Of a stretch of DNA of 64,000 nucleotides, positions 42,083 through 50,302 are shown in pieces (the stretch's first letter is position 1; every line of letters begins with the position of its first letter). The stretch covers positions 20,336-84,335 of the forward strand of contig QCNN01000003.1 of assembly GCA_003213175.1 (NCBI GenBank). The letters run 5' to 3'. The position numbers were made by a program, and so were the translations under genes. Under the pieces are notes generated by a model that saw only the letters and a list, made by a program, of their open reading frames with translations, was not told where the DNA came from and did not search any database. Origin of the DNA: SAR116 cluster bacterium AG-426-B08 (GTDB lineage Bacteria > Pseudomonadota > Alphaproteobacteria > Puniceispirillales > Marisalimonadaceae).

Positions 42083-42724
42083 TTAACTCAGAAGAAAATT
42101 AGAAATTATTTCCTTACCCCCTTCACTTGCAAATGACTCAGGATGATATTGTATACCAAAAAGTGGATATTCAACATGTTTTACTCCCATTATTTCATGC
42201 GTTTTATTAAAACTTTGGAAAGTTATAGTTGGTGTTTCATTTTCAGTACAAAATGCAGTGATTTCAAAACAATTTGGAAGACTATTTTGTTCTACAATTA
42301 AAGAATGATATCTCATAATCTCAATAGATTGTGGAATATTTTTGTGAATATTTTGATTATCATGAAAAAGAAATGAAGTTTTTCCATGCATAGGAATTTT
42401 GGCTTTAACGATTTTCCCTCCAAATGAACTAACAATACCCTGCATTCCAAGGCAAATGCCTAAAATTGGTGTTTTTACTCCTAGTTGTAAAATAGTTTCT
42501 TTGCAAACGCCAAAATATTCAGAATTTTCTGGAGAACCAGGCCCAGGCGAAATTATTATCTTATTAGGTTTAATTTTTTTAATATCTTTAATATCGACTT
42601 CATCATTTCTTTTTACCAAAATTTGATGTTTATATTTTGAATAATATTTACTTAAAATCTCACCACAATATTGGTAAAGATTAAAAGTAAATGAGTCATA
42701 ATTGTCTAAAATTAATATCTTCAC
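42083..42724 (-). CDS. trpG: anthranilate synthase glutamine amidotransferase subunit
   Basis: A 213-residue class I glutamine amidotransferase that supplies ammonia to the TrpE-type subunit. ILDNYDSFTFNLYQY, SPGPGSPEN, the nucleophile GICLGMQGI and the GIQYHPESF His-Glu pair are all present. Its start overlaps the trpE stop by 4 bases (ATGA). Such subunits can be shared with aminodeoxychorismate synthase (PabA), so it may serve folate synthesis too. Confidence 0.88.
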   Translation of the reverse strand: MKILILDNYDSFTFNLYQYCGEILSKYYSKYKHQILVKRNDEVDIKDIKKIKPNKIIISPGPGSPENSEYFGVCKETILQLGVKTPILGICLGMQGIVSSFGGKIVKAKIPMHGKTSFLFHDNQNIHKNIPQSIEIMRYHSLIVEQNSLPNCFEITAFCTENETPTITFQSFNKTHEIMGVKHVEYPLFGIQYHPESFASEGGKEIISNFLLS

Positions 42725-44103
42725 TTTTTTTTAAAACTTTCTAAGACTGATTTCATAGCTTGTAATTTTCTTTCTATTTCAATAAACTCATTGACTGGAT
42801 CTGAGTCATATACTATGCCACCACAAGTTTGAACATATCCAAAATCATCTTTTATAAAAATAGACCTTATTGGTATTGCAAAAGTACAATCACCATTGAA
42901 ACTAAATTGACCAACAGCTCCACCATAGGGGCCTCTTCCATCTTGCTCAATATTATCTATTATTTTAATAGCTTCAATTTTAGGTGCTCCTGTGAGTGTA
43001 CCTGCTGGAAAGTTAGAGGCTAATGCAGAAAACATGTCTTGGTCATCATCAATGATACCTACTATTTCAGAGGAGATATGTTGAACATGCGAATATCTCT
43101 TTATATCCATTAAGTTTCTAACTTTAACAGTTCCAAATTTTGCAACTCTTCCAATATCATTTCTATGTAAATCAACCAGCATATTATGTTCAGCAATTTC
43201 TTTAGGATCGTTTAATAATTCTCTGGCTAATTTTGTATCCTCTTGTCTATTTTTCCCTCTTTTTGTTGTTCCTGCCAATGGGTAAGTTTCCATTTCCCCA
43301 TTTCTTAATCTAAATAATAATTCGGGAGATGCACCAATAATTTTTTGATTATCAAATTTTAAAAAATACATGTGAGGAGAGGGATTTATACTTCTAAGCT
43401 TTTCATAAATCTTAGTCGTATTTCCATCAATTTTGTAAAAACTTTTATACCCTACCTCACATTGAAAAATTAGACCATCCACAATCATTTCTTTGACATT
43501 TTTAATTGCGTTTGAGTGTTCTTTTTTTTCCATAGAGTTACCAAGAAATTCACATGTTAATCTTTCATTAACTTTTATGACATCATTCATTATTTTTTTA
43601 ATTAGTTTGAACCTATCATCTTGATAAAAATAATAGAATATTTCACCAGTTACTTGATCATAAACAAGTCCATCTAGAAAAACACCGAACTTAAAAGGTT
43701 CAAATGAATTATTTGTCTTAACATTTATATTTTTTTCAAAAAAATTAATACAGTCATAACCTAAATATCCAATTAATCCACCAGCATATTTTTTGGAGAT
43801 AATGTTAGATGGAATATATTGTTTTAATAAATTATATGGATTATCAGTTTTAATTTTTTTAGAGTTATTTATTTCGTCTAAAATTATTAGATGATTTTTA
43901 TCACATGTAATTATGTATTTAGGATCAAACCCTAAAATATGATATCTGGATATATTACTTTCTTCGCCTAGTGATTCAAAAAGAAAACAGGTTTTATATT
44001 TTTTTTCAATTTTTTTGAAAAGTTGGAAAAAATCATAATCTTCACTTAATTTTTTGTATTTTGGTTTGCCTGTTAATTTTAATTTATTTAAATCGAAGTC
44101 CAT
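42721..44103 (-). CDS. trpE: anthranilate synthase component I
   Basis: A 460-residue chorismate-binding enzyme. The motif TYPLAGTTKRGKNRQED has Ala where PabB-type enzymes have Lys (PIKGT), which favours anthranilate synthase. LVDLHRNDIGRVAKFG, the FPAGTLTGAPKIEAIKII block and GGAVGQFSF follow as in the family. The N-terminal FLFESLGEESNISRYHILGFDP resembles the LLES tryptophan feedback site. It is coupled to trpG, but no trpD, C, B or A gene is adjacent, which is compatible with a dispersed pathway. Confidence 0.82.
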   Translation of the reverse strand: MDFDLNKLKLTGKPKYKKLSEDYDFFQLFKKIEKKYKTCFLFESLGEESNISRYHILGFDPKYIITCDKNHLIILDEINNSKKIKTDNPYNLLKQYIPSNIISKKYAGGLIGYLGYDCINFFEKNINVKTNNSFEPFKFGVFLDGLVYDQVTGEIFYYFYQDDRFKLIKKIMNDVIKVNERLTCEFLGNSMEKKEHSNAIKNVKEMIVDGLIFQCEVGYKSFYKIDGNTTKIYEKLRSINPSPHMYFLKFDNQKIIGASPELLFRLRNGEMETYPLAGTTKRGKNRQEDTKLARELLNDPKEIAEHNMLVDLHRNDIGRVAKFGTVKVRNLMDIKRYSHVQHISSEIVGIIDDDQDMFSALASNFPAGTLTGAPKIEAIKIIDNIEQDGRGPYGGAVGQFSFNGDCTFAIPIRSIFIKDDFGYVQTCGGIVYDSDPVNEFIEIERKLQAMKSVLESFKKK

Positions 44104-44120
44104 AAAAATTTACTTATATA

Positions 44121-45047
44121 TCATTTTAAATAATGCTTTTCTCTTGCACTAATGATACTTGTAACGACTGTATTGAAAGGGGTATCAATATCAAGCTCTT
44201 TTCCAAGAGTCACTACCATACCATTAATAGAACTCAGTTCACATTTTCTTTTTGCTTCAACGTCTTGCAACATTGATGGTTTTGAGAGGGGCATTTTATT
44301 TCCAAAATCTATCACATATTTTAGGGTATCTTCAAAAGAGAAATTTATGTTTTTGTAATCTCCAATTTTTCTAGCCTCTAAAGCACATCCCAAAGAAACT
44401 TTTTTCATATCATCGTCAGAGAGAATTTCACCTATTGGTTTTCCAAAAACTGAACATGGTCCACTATATGCCACATTACATACAAACTTTTCCCAAATCA
44501 ATTGTTGAATGTCCTCAAATCCTCTGGAAGTAAAACCTGCTTTTTCCCATGCATTAACAACTTTATTTAATCTTTCAGTTATTCCTCCATTTATTTCACC
44601 TATTCTAATCATACTCATACCATTATGATGTGCATGCCCTGGTTTTGGAATTGATGCTCCAAAACCTTGAGCAACTCCTAACAAAACATTTTCTGTTGGC
44701 ATATACTTTGATATTCTCTCTGCAGCTCCAAGACCATTTTGAATTGTTACAACTAGTGAATTTTTTAATTTAAAAGTTGAAAGTTTTAATGCAGCATCAC
44801 CAACTGAGTCACCTTTTGTAGCTAAAATATATAAATCGTGATCTTTTAAATCATTAAATTCACATGTAGCTTTTATTTCATAAACTATATGATTACCACT
44901 TACTCCAGATAATCTTAATCCGTTTTTATTAATTGCATTTATATGTTCTTCCCAAATGTCATAACATGTCACTTGAAATCCATTTCTAGCGAAAAAAGAA
45001 GCATATATTGAACCCATAGAACCTGTACCAATTATTCCAATTTTCAT
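44121..45047 (-). CDS. ketopantoate reductase family protein (2-dehydropantoate 2-reductase)
   Basis: A 308-residue PanE/ApbA-fold protein. IGIIGTGSMGSIYASFFARNGFQV binds NADPH, ILATKGDSVGDAAL and VVTIQNGLGAAERISKYM are conserved, and the catalytic lysine is in IQQLIWEKFVCNVAYSGPCSVFG. The C-terminal LSKPSMLQDVEAKRKCELSSINGMVV is typical. Family members act on pantothenate synthesis or other 2-oxoacids, so panE is likely but not proved. It lies between pirin and trpE on the same strand. Confidence 0.85.
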   Translation of the reverse strand: MKIGIIGTGSMGSIYASFFARNGFQVTCYDIWEEHINAINKNGLRLSGVSGNHIVYEIKATCEFNDLKDHDLYILATKGDSVGDAALKLSTFKLKNSLVVTIQNGLGAAERISKYMPTENVLLGVAQGFGASIPKPGHAHHNGMSMIRIGEINGGITERLNKVVNAWEKAGFTSRGFEDIQQLIWEKFVCNVAYSGPCSVFGKPIGEILSDDDMKKVSLGCALEARKIGDYKNINFSFEDTLKYVIDFGNKMPLSKPSMLQDVEAKRKCELSSINGMVVTLGKELDIDTPFNTVVTSIISAREKHYLK

Positions 45048-45062
45048 ACTTGCTACCTATTA

Positions 45063-45968
45063 TTATTTTTTAATAAATGTTCCATCGTTTAATTCCTTCA
45101 TTGCTAAGTTGATTTCATCAAAATTATTCATAACAATTGGGCCATGCCATGCTACTGGCTCTTGAATTGGCTTTCCAGATATAAGTAAAAACCTTATACC
45201 ATTTTCACCAGACATAAGTTTTATATTATCACCTTTGTCAAAATTAATTAAAGTTTTGTTTCCAGATAGATCTTGCATTTTAATTTCATTACCATTTATC
45301 GACCTTTCAATGTTAATTCCTCTTGGTGAAGAAGCATAATCAAATTTTGCAGAACCTTCAAAAATGTAAGCTAATGCATTCTTATCTACAGATACAGGGA
45401 TTGTTTTAAGAGTATTGGGAGGAACAAAAATATCTAAAAATTGTGGATCAATGAATATATCTGTTACCGGACCTTTGTAACCACGATAGTTACCAACAAT
45501 TATTCTAATTCTTGAACCGTCATCATCGTTAATTTCTTTGATTTCTTGAGAAGATATATCTTGATAACGTGGAGATGTCATTTTTAGTGATGAGGGTAAA
45601 TTTGCCCATAACTGGAAACCATGCATTTCCCCTTTTTCATTACCTTTTGGCATTTCTTGATGAAGGATACCTGATCCAGCTGTCATCCATTGTACATCAC
45701 CTGAATTTAGGTTACCAATATTTCCTAGACTATCTGAATGTTCAACAGTTCCTTTTAGTATATAAGTTATTGTTTCTATACCTCTGTGGGGGTGCCAAGG
45801 AAAACCCTTTTTATAGTCATCAGCAATATCATTCCTAAAATCATCAAGTAAAAGAAAAGGATCAGATAGTCCTGTATCTCCAAACCCAAAAGCTCTATTA
45901 AGTTTAACACCAGCGCCTTCTAATGTCGGTTGAGATAAAGATAAATTTTTGATAGGTCTAATGGTCAT
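45063..45968 (-). CDS. pirin-family protein
   Basis: A 301-residue bicupin. GFGDTGLSDPFLLLDDFRND and FPWHPHRGIETITYILKGTVEHSDSLGNIGNLNSGDVQWMTAGSGILHQEMP hold the metal-binding His/Glu set of the pirin N-terminal cupin. Bacterial pirins are described as quercetinases or as metabolic regulators. It begins a minus-strand run with the ketopantoate reductase gene 15 bases downstream, and is divergent from the TauE/SafE gene. Confidence 0.92.
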   Translation of the reverse strand: MTIRPIKNLSLSQPTLEGAGVKLNRAFGFGDTGLSDPFLLLDDFRNDIADDYKKGFPWHPHRGIETITYILKGTVEHSDSLGNIGNLNSGDVQWMTAGSGILHQEMPKGNEKGEMHGFQLWANLPSSLKMTSPRYQDISSQEIKEINDDDGSRIRIIVGNYRGYKGPVTDIFIDPQFLDIFVPPNTLKTIPVSVDKNALAYIFEGSAKFDYASSPRGINIERSINGNEIKMQDLSGNKTLINFDKGDNIKLMSGENGIRFLLISGKPIQEPVAWHGPIVMNNFDEINLAMKELNDGTFIKK

Positions 45969-46042
45969 ATTTATAACGTCAAAAAAAATCGATTAAAAAT
46001 GAATTCTTTAAATTTAGAATAATATATGTAATTAAATCATTA

Positions 46043-46849
46043 ATGCAAAACTTTTTAAATGAACTGATAACTATATACTCTGATTTTCATTATTCTTCTT
46101 TTTTTTACTTTATTGCATTTTTATCAGTTTTAGTTGTTTCTATTTCTAAATCTGGATTTGGAGGGAGTTTAGGAGGTTTAGGTGTCCCAATTATGCTCTT
46201 TATAATGCCTGCTAAATTCGTGTTAGCTGTTTTTCTTCCTTTAATTATTCTTACAGATATTTGGGTAGTATATGTTTGGAGAAAATTTCCTGTCTATAAA
46301 ATATTATTTATCATGTGTATGGGTGGAATAATTGGTCAAATAGTTGGTTGGTTAGTTTTTGATTATTTTAATGACACAACAATAGTAATAATTATAGCAA
46401 CTTTGGCAATAATAACCTCATTTAGGTATTACAAAAATTTATTTTTACAAAACATGAAAAATTCAAAATCTATTAAGATAAAATTAGAAATTAAAAAAGG
46501 ATTGGGGTGGTGTTCTCTATCTGGTTTCTCAAGTTTTGTTGCATTAACAGGTGGAATACCAGCTCAGATTTTTTTATTGCCATTAAAATTAGATAGAGAA
46601 AAGTTTGTTGCAACAATGAGCTTTTATTTTTGTTTTATTAATTTCATGAAACTTCCATTATTTTTTAATTTAAATATATTATCTATTAAAACTATAGCGT
46701 TTAGCATTTTAATGTTACCTATAGTACCGATAGGAATATTTTTTGGAAAATGGCTTAACAAAAAAATGAGTGATAAGTTATTCTATCATTTTACACATGC
46801 AGCATTGTTTGTTTGTGGCATAAACTTAATTATTAAAGAACTTTATTAG
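46043..46849 (+). CDS. sulfite exporter TauE/SafE family permease
   Basis: A 268-residue membrane protein with about eight spans. SKSGFGGSLGGLGVPIMLFIMPAKFVLAVFLPLIILTDIWVV is the first repeat and SGFSSFVALTGGIPAQIFLLPLKLDREKFVATMSF the second, both typical of TauE/SafE (DUF81). It may export a sulfur-containing or organic anion. No Shine-Dalgarno site is evident before its ATG. It precedes the carboxymuconolactone decarboxylase-like gene by 4 bases. Confidence 0.88.
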   Translation: MQNFLNELITIYSDFHYSSFFYFIAFLSVLVVSISKSGFGGSLGGLGVPIMLFIMPAKFVLAVFLPLIILTDIWVVYVWRKFPVYKILFIMCMGGIIGQIVGWLVFDYFNDTTIVIIIATLAIITSFRYYKNLFLQNMKNSKSIKIKLEIKKGLGWCSLSGFSSFVALTGGIPAQIFLLPLKLDREKFVATMSFYFCFINFMKLPLFFNLNILSIKTIAFSILMLPIVPIGIFFGKWLNKKMSDKLFYHFTHAALFVCGINLIIKELY

Positions 46850-46859
46850 GAGAATGATT

Positions 46860-47243
46860 ATGTCAAGTGAGATGTTTGAAAGAGGAATTGCAAAAAGAAG
46901 AAAAGTATTAGGTGATGAATATGTGGATAAAGCGCTTAAAACAGCTGATGAGTTTGGTGCCGATTTACAAAAATTAATTACCGAATATGCTTGGGGAGAA
47001 GTTTGGAATAAAGAAAGTATAACTGATAAAGAAAGGTCAATGATTAACTTAGGGATGATAGCTGCATTAAATCGTCCTCACGAACTAAAATTACACATAA
47101 AAGGGGCTTTAAATAATGGGTTAACCAAAAATCAAATTAGAGATATTTTTTTGCAAGTTACAGTTTATTGTGGGGCTCCAGCAGGGATTGATTCCATGAG
47201 ATTGGCAAGAGAGGTTTTTGCTGAAATTGATAAAACAAGTTAA
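46860..47243 (+). CDS. carboxymuconolactone decarboxylase-family protein
   Basis: A 127-residue helical protein of the CMD/AhpD family. FGADLQKLITEYAWGEVWNKESITDKERSMINLGMIAALNRPHELKLHIKGALNNGLT and VYCGAPAGIDSMR match PcaC-like proteins. I prefer the ATG at 46860 over the one at 46854 because AGGAG is 7 bases from it. A lone decarboxylase without protocatechuate genes suggests a role other than beta-ketoadipate. It follows the TauE/SafE gene. Confidence 0.87.
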   Translation: MSSEMFERGIAKRRKVLGDEYVDKALKTADEFGADLQKLITEYAWGEVWNKESITDKERSMINLGMIAALNRPHELKLHIKGALNNGLTKNQIRDIFLQVTVYCGAPAGIDSMRLAREVFAEIDKTS

Positions 47244-47327
47244 TTGGACTTATTTAGGACAACTTTTTAGTACATATATTTTCAATAAATTTAATTAATT
47301 TATGATGCTTGAACTTTGGAGAGCTAA

Positions 47328-48740
47328 ATGTCTATTGAAAATGACTTAATTAATATTTCAAAAGATAAAGCCTTTGAAAAAGAAGGCTTTAAAAGTTTAT
47401 TTGGCTTAACTATCGAAGTTGAAAAAGAAATTATTCTTTCTATTGAGAAAGGCAAAAAAAAGAGACTAATATCATTGTTCCAACTTTTGCACCCTGCTGA
47501 TCAAGCAGATATGCTGGAAAGGTTATCGAAAAACAATTTGAACTTGTGTCTTAATTTATTAGGGAAAAAGTTAGAACTAGAAACTTTGGTTTTTCTGGAT
47601 GATGAAGTTAAAAATGAAGTTATAAAAATAATTGGAACCTCAGCACTTATAAGAGCTTTACCTGAATTAAAAACAGATGATGCGGTAGAAATTTTAGAAG
47701 AACTTAATGAAAGTGATAGAAGTATAGTCATCAAAAAGTTACCTAAAACAGAAAGAATGCTGGTTGAAGAAGCTTTCTCATTTCCAGAACATTCTGCTGG
47801 TAGGCTAATGCAAAGGGATTTTTTATCATTTCCAGAATATTGGACAGTTGGACAAACTATTGATCACATGAGAACAACTTTTTATGAAGAAGAAAAAAAC
47901 TTTTATTCAGTCTTTATTACTGACCCTGCTCAAAGGTTGCTTGGTGAACTTTCATTGGCTAAATTATTATCAAATAATCGTTCTACTAGATTAAAAGATA
48001 TTATGCAGTTTGAGTTTAAGTCTGTAAATGTTAATACAGATCAAGAGGAAGTTTCACTCCTTTTCCAACAATATGGTTTAGTAAATATACCAGTTGTAGA
48101 TGATGAAAAAAGAGTACTAGGTGTAATTATTGTGGATGATATAGTTGATGTTATTACTGAGGAAGCTGAAGAGGATATATTTGGTTTAGGTGGTGTTAGA
48201 CACGGTTCAATTCGTTCTTCTATTTTTGAGACTATGAAAGGAAGATTTTCTTGGCTAATTATAAATTTGATAACAGCAATAATCGCATCATCAGTAATTA
48301 GTTTATTTCAGAATGAAATTGAAAAAATAGTTGCACTGGCTGTTTTGATGCCAATTGTTGCTTCTATGGGAGGTAATGCTGGAACACAAACTGTTACAGT
48401 AGCAGTAAGAGCAATTGCAACAAAACAGTTAAATTATGTAAATTTACAAAAATTTGTTTTAAGGGAAACTTGGGTTGGGATGCTGAATGGAATTTTATTT
48501 GCATTTCTATCAAGTTTATTAGCATTTACCTGGTTTAACGATATTCAAATAGCATTAATAATGGGTGTGGCAATGATAACTAATTTATTAATTGCTGGAA
48601 TACTTGGAACTTTAATTCCTCTAACGCTTGAGAAATATAAAATTGATCCTGCTATTTCAAGTTCCGTTTTCTTAACAACTGTAACTGATGTAATTGGTTT
48701 TTTTACTTTTCTTGGCTTAGCCGCTTGGGTTATTTTATAA
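47328..48740 (+). CDS. mgtE: magnesium transporter MgtE
   Basis: A 470-residue Mg2+ channel. The N-terminal superhelical domain (HPADQADMLERL and LNESDRSIVIKKLP repeats), a tandem CBS pair (about residues 145-275, FITDPAQRLLGELSLAKLL) and five C-terminal spans, with PIVASMGGNAGTQTVTVAVRAIA as the pore signature, are in canonical order. It gates by cytosolic Mg2+ binding to the CBS and N domains. An 84-base gap precedes it; I saw no Mg riboswitch there. Confidence 0.95.
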   Translation: MSIENDLINISKDKAFEKEGFKSLFGLTIEVEKEIILSIEKGKKKRLISLFQLLHPADQADMLERLSKNNLNLCLNLLGKKLELETLVFLDDEVKNEVIKIIGTSALIRALPELKTDDAVEILEELNESDRSIVIKKLPKTERMLVEEAFSFPEHSAGRLMQRDFLSFPEYWTVGQTIDHMRTTFYEEEKNFYSVFITDPAQRLLGELSLAKLLSNNRSTRLKDIMQFEFKSVNVNTDQEEVSLLFQQYGLVNIPVVDDEKRVLGVIIVDDIVDVITEEAEEDIFGLGGVRHGSIRSSIFETMKGRFSWLIINLITAIIASSVISLFQNEIEKIVALAVLMPIVASMGGNAGTQTVTVAVRAIATKQLNYVNLQKFVLRETWVGMLNGILFAFLSSLLAFTWFNDIQIALIMGVAMITNLLIAGILGTLIPLTLEKYKIDPAISSSVFLTTVTDVIGFFTFLGLAAWVIL

Positions 48741-48746
48741 TTAAGT

Positions 48747-49160
48747 ATGACAGTTCACTTAAAAAAATTAGCAGTAGGAATAAGTTCAATAGAAAATTTG
48801 AAAGACAGACAAAGTTTCATATTTGATACTTATGGAGAAATAATAAACTTTACGAGGAATAAACCTAAACGAGTTGATGAGTTAATTGAAGGTGGATCTT
48901 TGTATTGGATCATCAACAGAAAAGTTTTTGTCAGACAAAAAATTTTAGAAATCAAAAGTTTTGTTTTGGAAGATGGCAAAAAATCAGCTGGAATTGTTCT
49001 TCAAAATAAGTTAATTAGAGTTAGACCAGTGAGTATGAAACCATTTCAAGGTTGGAGATATTATCAAAAGTCAGACGTTCCTCCAGATATTGATGATGAT
49101 AATTTTTCAGATGAGAATAATGTAGAATTAAGTAAATTGGGTTTTATTAGTAAACAATGA
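48747..49160 (+). CDS. DUF1489 family protein
   Basis: A 137-residue conserved alphaproteobacterial protein. VHLKKLAVGISSIENLKDRQ and IEGGSLYWIINRKVFVRQKILEI match DUF1489, and the C-terminal RPVSMKPFQGWRYYQKSDVPPD is also conserved. Function is unknown. It ends in an ATGA overlap with the RND adaptor gene and starts 6 bases after mgtE, so it links the two in one transcript. Confidence 0.88.
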   Translation: MTVHLKKLAVGISSIENLKDRQSFIFDTYGEIINFTRNKPKRVDELIEGGSLYWIINRKVFVRQKILEIKSFVLEDGKKSAGIVLQNKLIRVRPVSMKPFQGWRYYQKSDVPPDIDDDNFSDENNVELSKLGFISKQ

Positions 49161-50275
49161 TTAGATGGATAAAAAATAATTTTATAAAAATAATTCTTTT
49201 TTTCTTAATTTTATTTCTAAGTTTTTTTGTTTTTAATTTTTTGGTTTCTACAAAACCAATGCCTAAAGCAAAAAATCAGCAAGTGAATTATATTAATGTA
49301 AATGTTGTAAGGGCAGAAATACAAAATGTAACACCATTTTTGAATGCTTTTGGAAAAGTAAACTCACAAAGATCTGGAACATTAAGTTTTGGTGTCTCTG
49401 GAAAAATAGAATATTTATCAAATAAATTTTTGGATGGTACAATTGTTCAAAAAGGAGAAACCTTAGCAAAATTGGATAAAACTAAGTACTTGTTAGAAGT
49501 AAAAAGACTTTCATCAGATTATGTGGAATTAGAAAAACAATTATCGATTAGAAAAAAACAACTTAAAAGAAATAAGGTAATGTTAGATAAAAAAGTTATT
49601 AGTCCATCAAAATATGACGATGAATTAATAAAAATTTCACAAAATAAATTAGAATTGAATAGAACTAAAATTTATTTACAGCAAGCAAAAAAAGACCTTA
49701 TTGATACAGACTTAAAAGCTAAATTTGAAGGTTTAATAACTGATGTTAATGTAAGTTTAGGACAATTTGTATCCAGTTCTGAAATAATTTCTAAAATTCA
49801 GTCTGTAGAAAATTTAGAGGTAGAGTTTATTGTTCCATCATCAATATATAGTAAAGCAAAAACTTTGATAGGAAAGTTAGTAACAGTCTATTGGGAGAGT
49901 AATGGTAAGGAATTAGTAAAAATAAAAGCAAAAATAATAAGAGATGAGGGTATTACAAGAGAAAAAGATGGCGGCGGTAAAATTTATGCTGTCATAGAAA
50001 ATCAAAAATTTGTAAGTATTCCTCCTGGAAGTTTTGTAAAAGTCATTTATCCCATTGACACATTTGTATCTGTAATCAAAATACCTGACTCAGCTCTATT
50101 TCAAAATCAGTATATCTTTATAGAAAATAATGGTTTTTCTAAAAAAATAAAAGTTAACCTTTTATTTAAAGGACAAGATTACTTTCTTATTGACGATTTA
50201 ATGCTTAATCAAAAAAATGTAATAATTAATAGATTTTCTTCAGATATTGAAGGTAAAAAAATTAAAATTTTTTAA
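49157..50275 (+). CDS. RND efflux periplasmic adaptor (HlyD/AcrA family)
   Basis: A 372-residue membrane-fusion protein. One N-terminal span (residues 10-30, FIKIILFFLILFLSFFVFNF) anchors it; GTLSFGVSGKIEYLSNKFLDGTIVQKGETLAKLD is the lipoyl half, residues ~115-175 form a coiled-coil hairpin, and AKFEGLITDVNVSLGQFVSSSEII the second lipoyl half. It links the RND pump at 50303 to an outer-membrane channel, for which no tolC gene is in the window. Overlaps DUF1489. Confidence 0.9.
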   Translation: MIRWIKNNFIKIILFFLILFLSFFVFNFLVSTKPMPKAKNQQVNYINVNVVRAEIQNVTPFLNAFGKVNSQRSGTLSFGVSGKIEYLSNKFLDGTIVQKGETLAKLDKTKYLLEVKRLSSDYVELEKQLSIRKKQLKRNKVMLDKKVISPSKYDDELIKISQNKLELNRTKIYLQQAKKDLIDTDLKAKFEGLITDVNVSLGQFVSSSEIISKIQSVENLEVEFIVPSSIYSKAKTLIGKLVTVYWESNGKELVKIKAKIIRDEGITREKDGGGKIYAVIENQKFVSIPPGSFVKVIYPIDTFVSVIKIPDSALFQNQYIFIENNGFSKKIKVNLLFKGQDYFLIDDLMLNQKNVIINRFSSDIEGKKIKIF

Positions 50276-50302
50276 AATTGTAACTAAATTGAGAGATATT
50301 CT

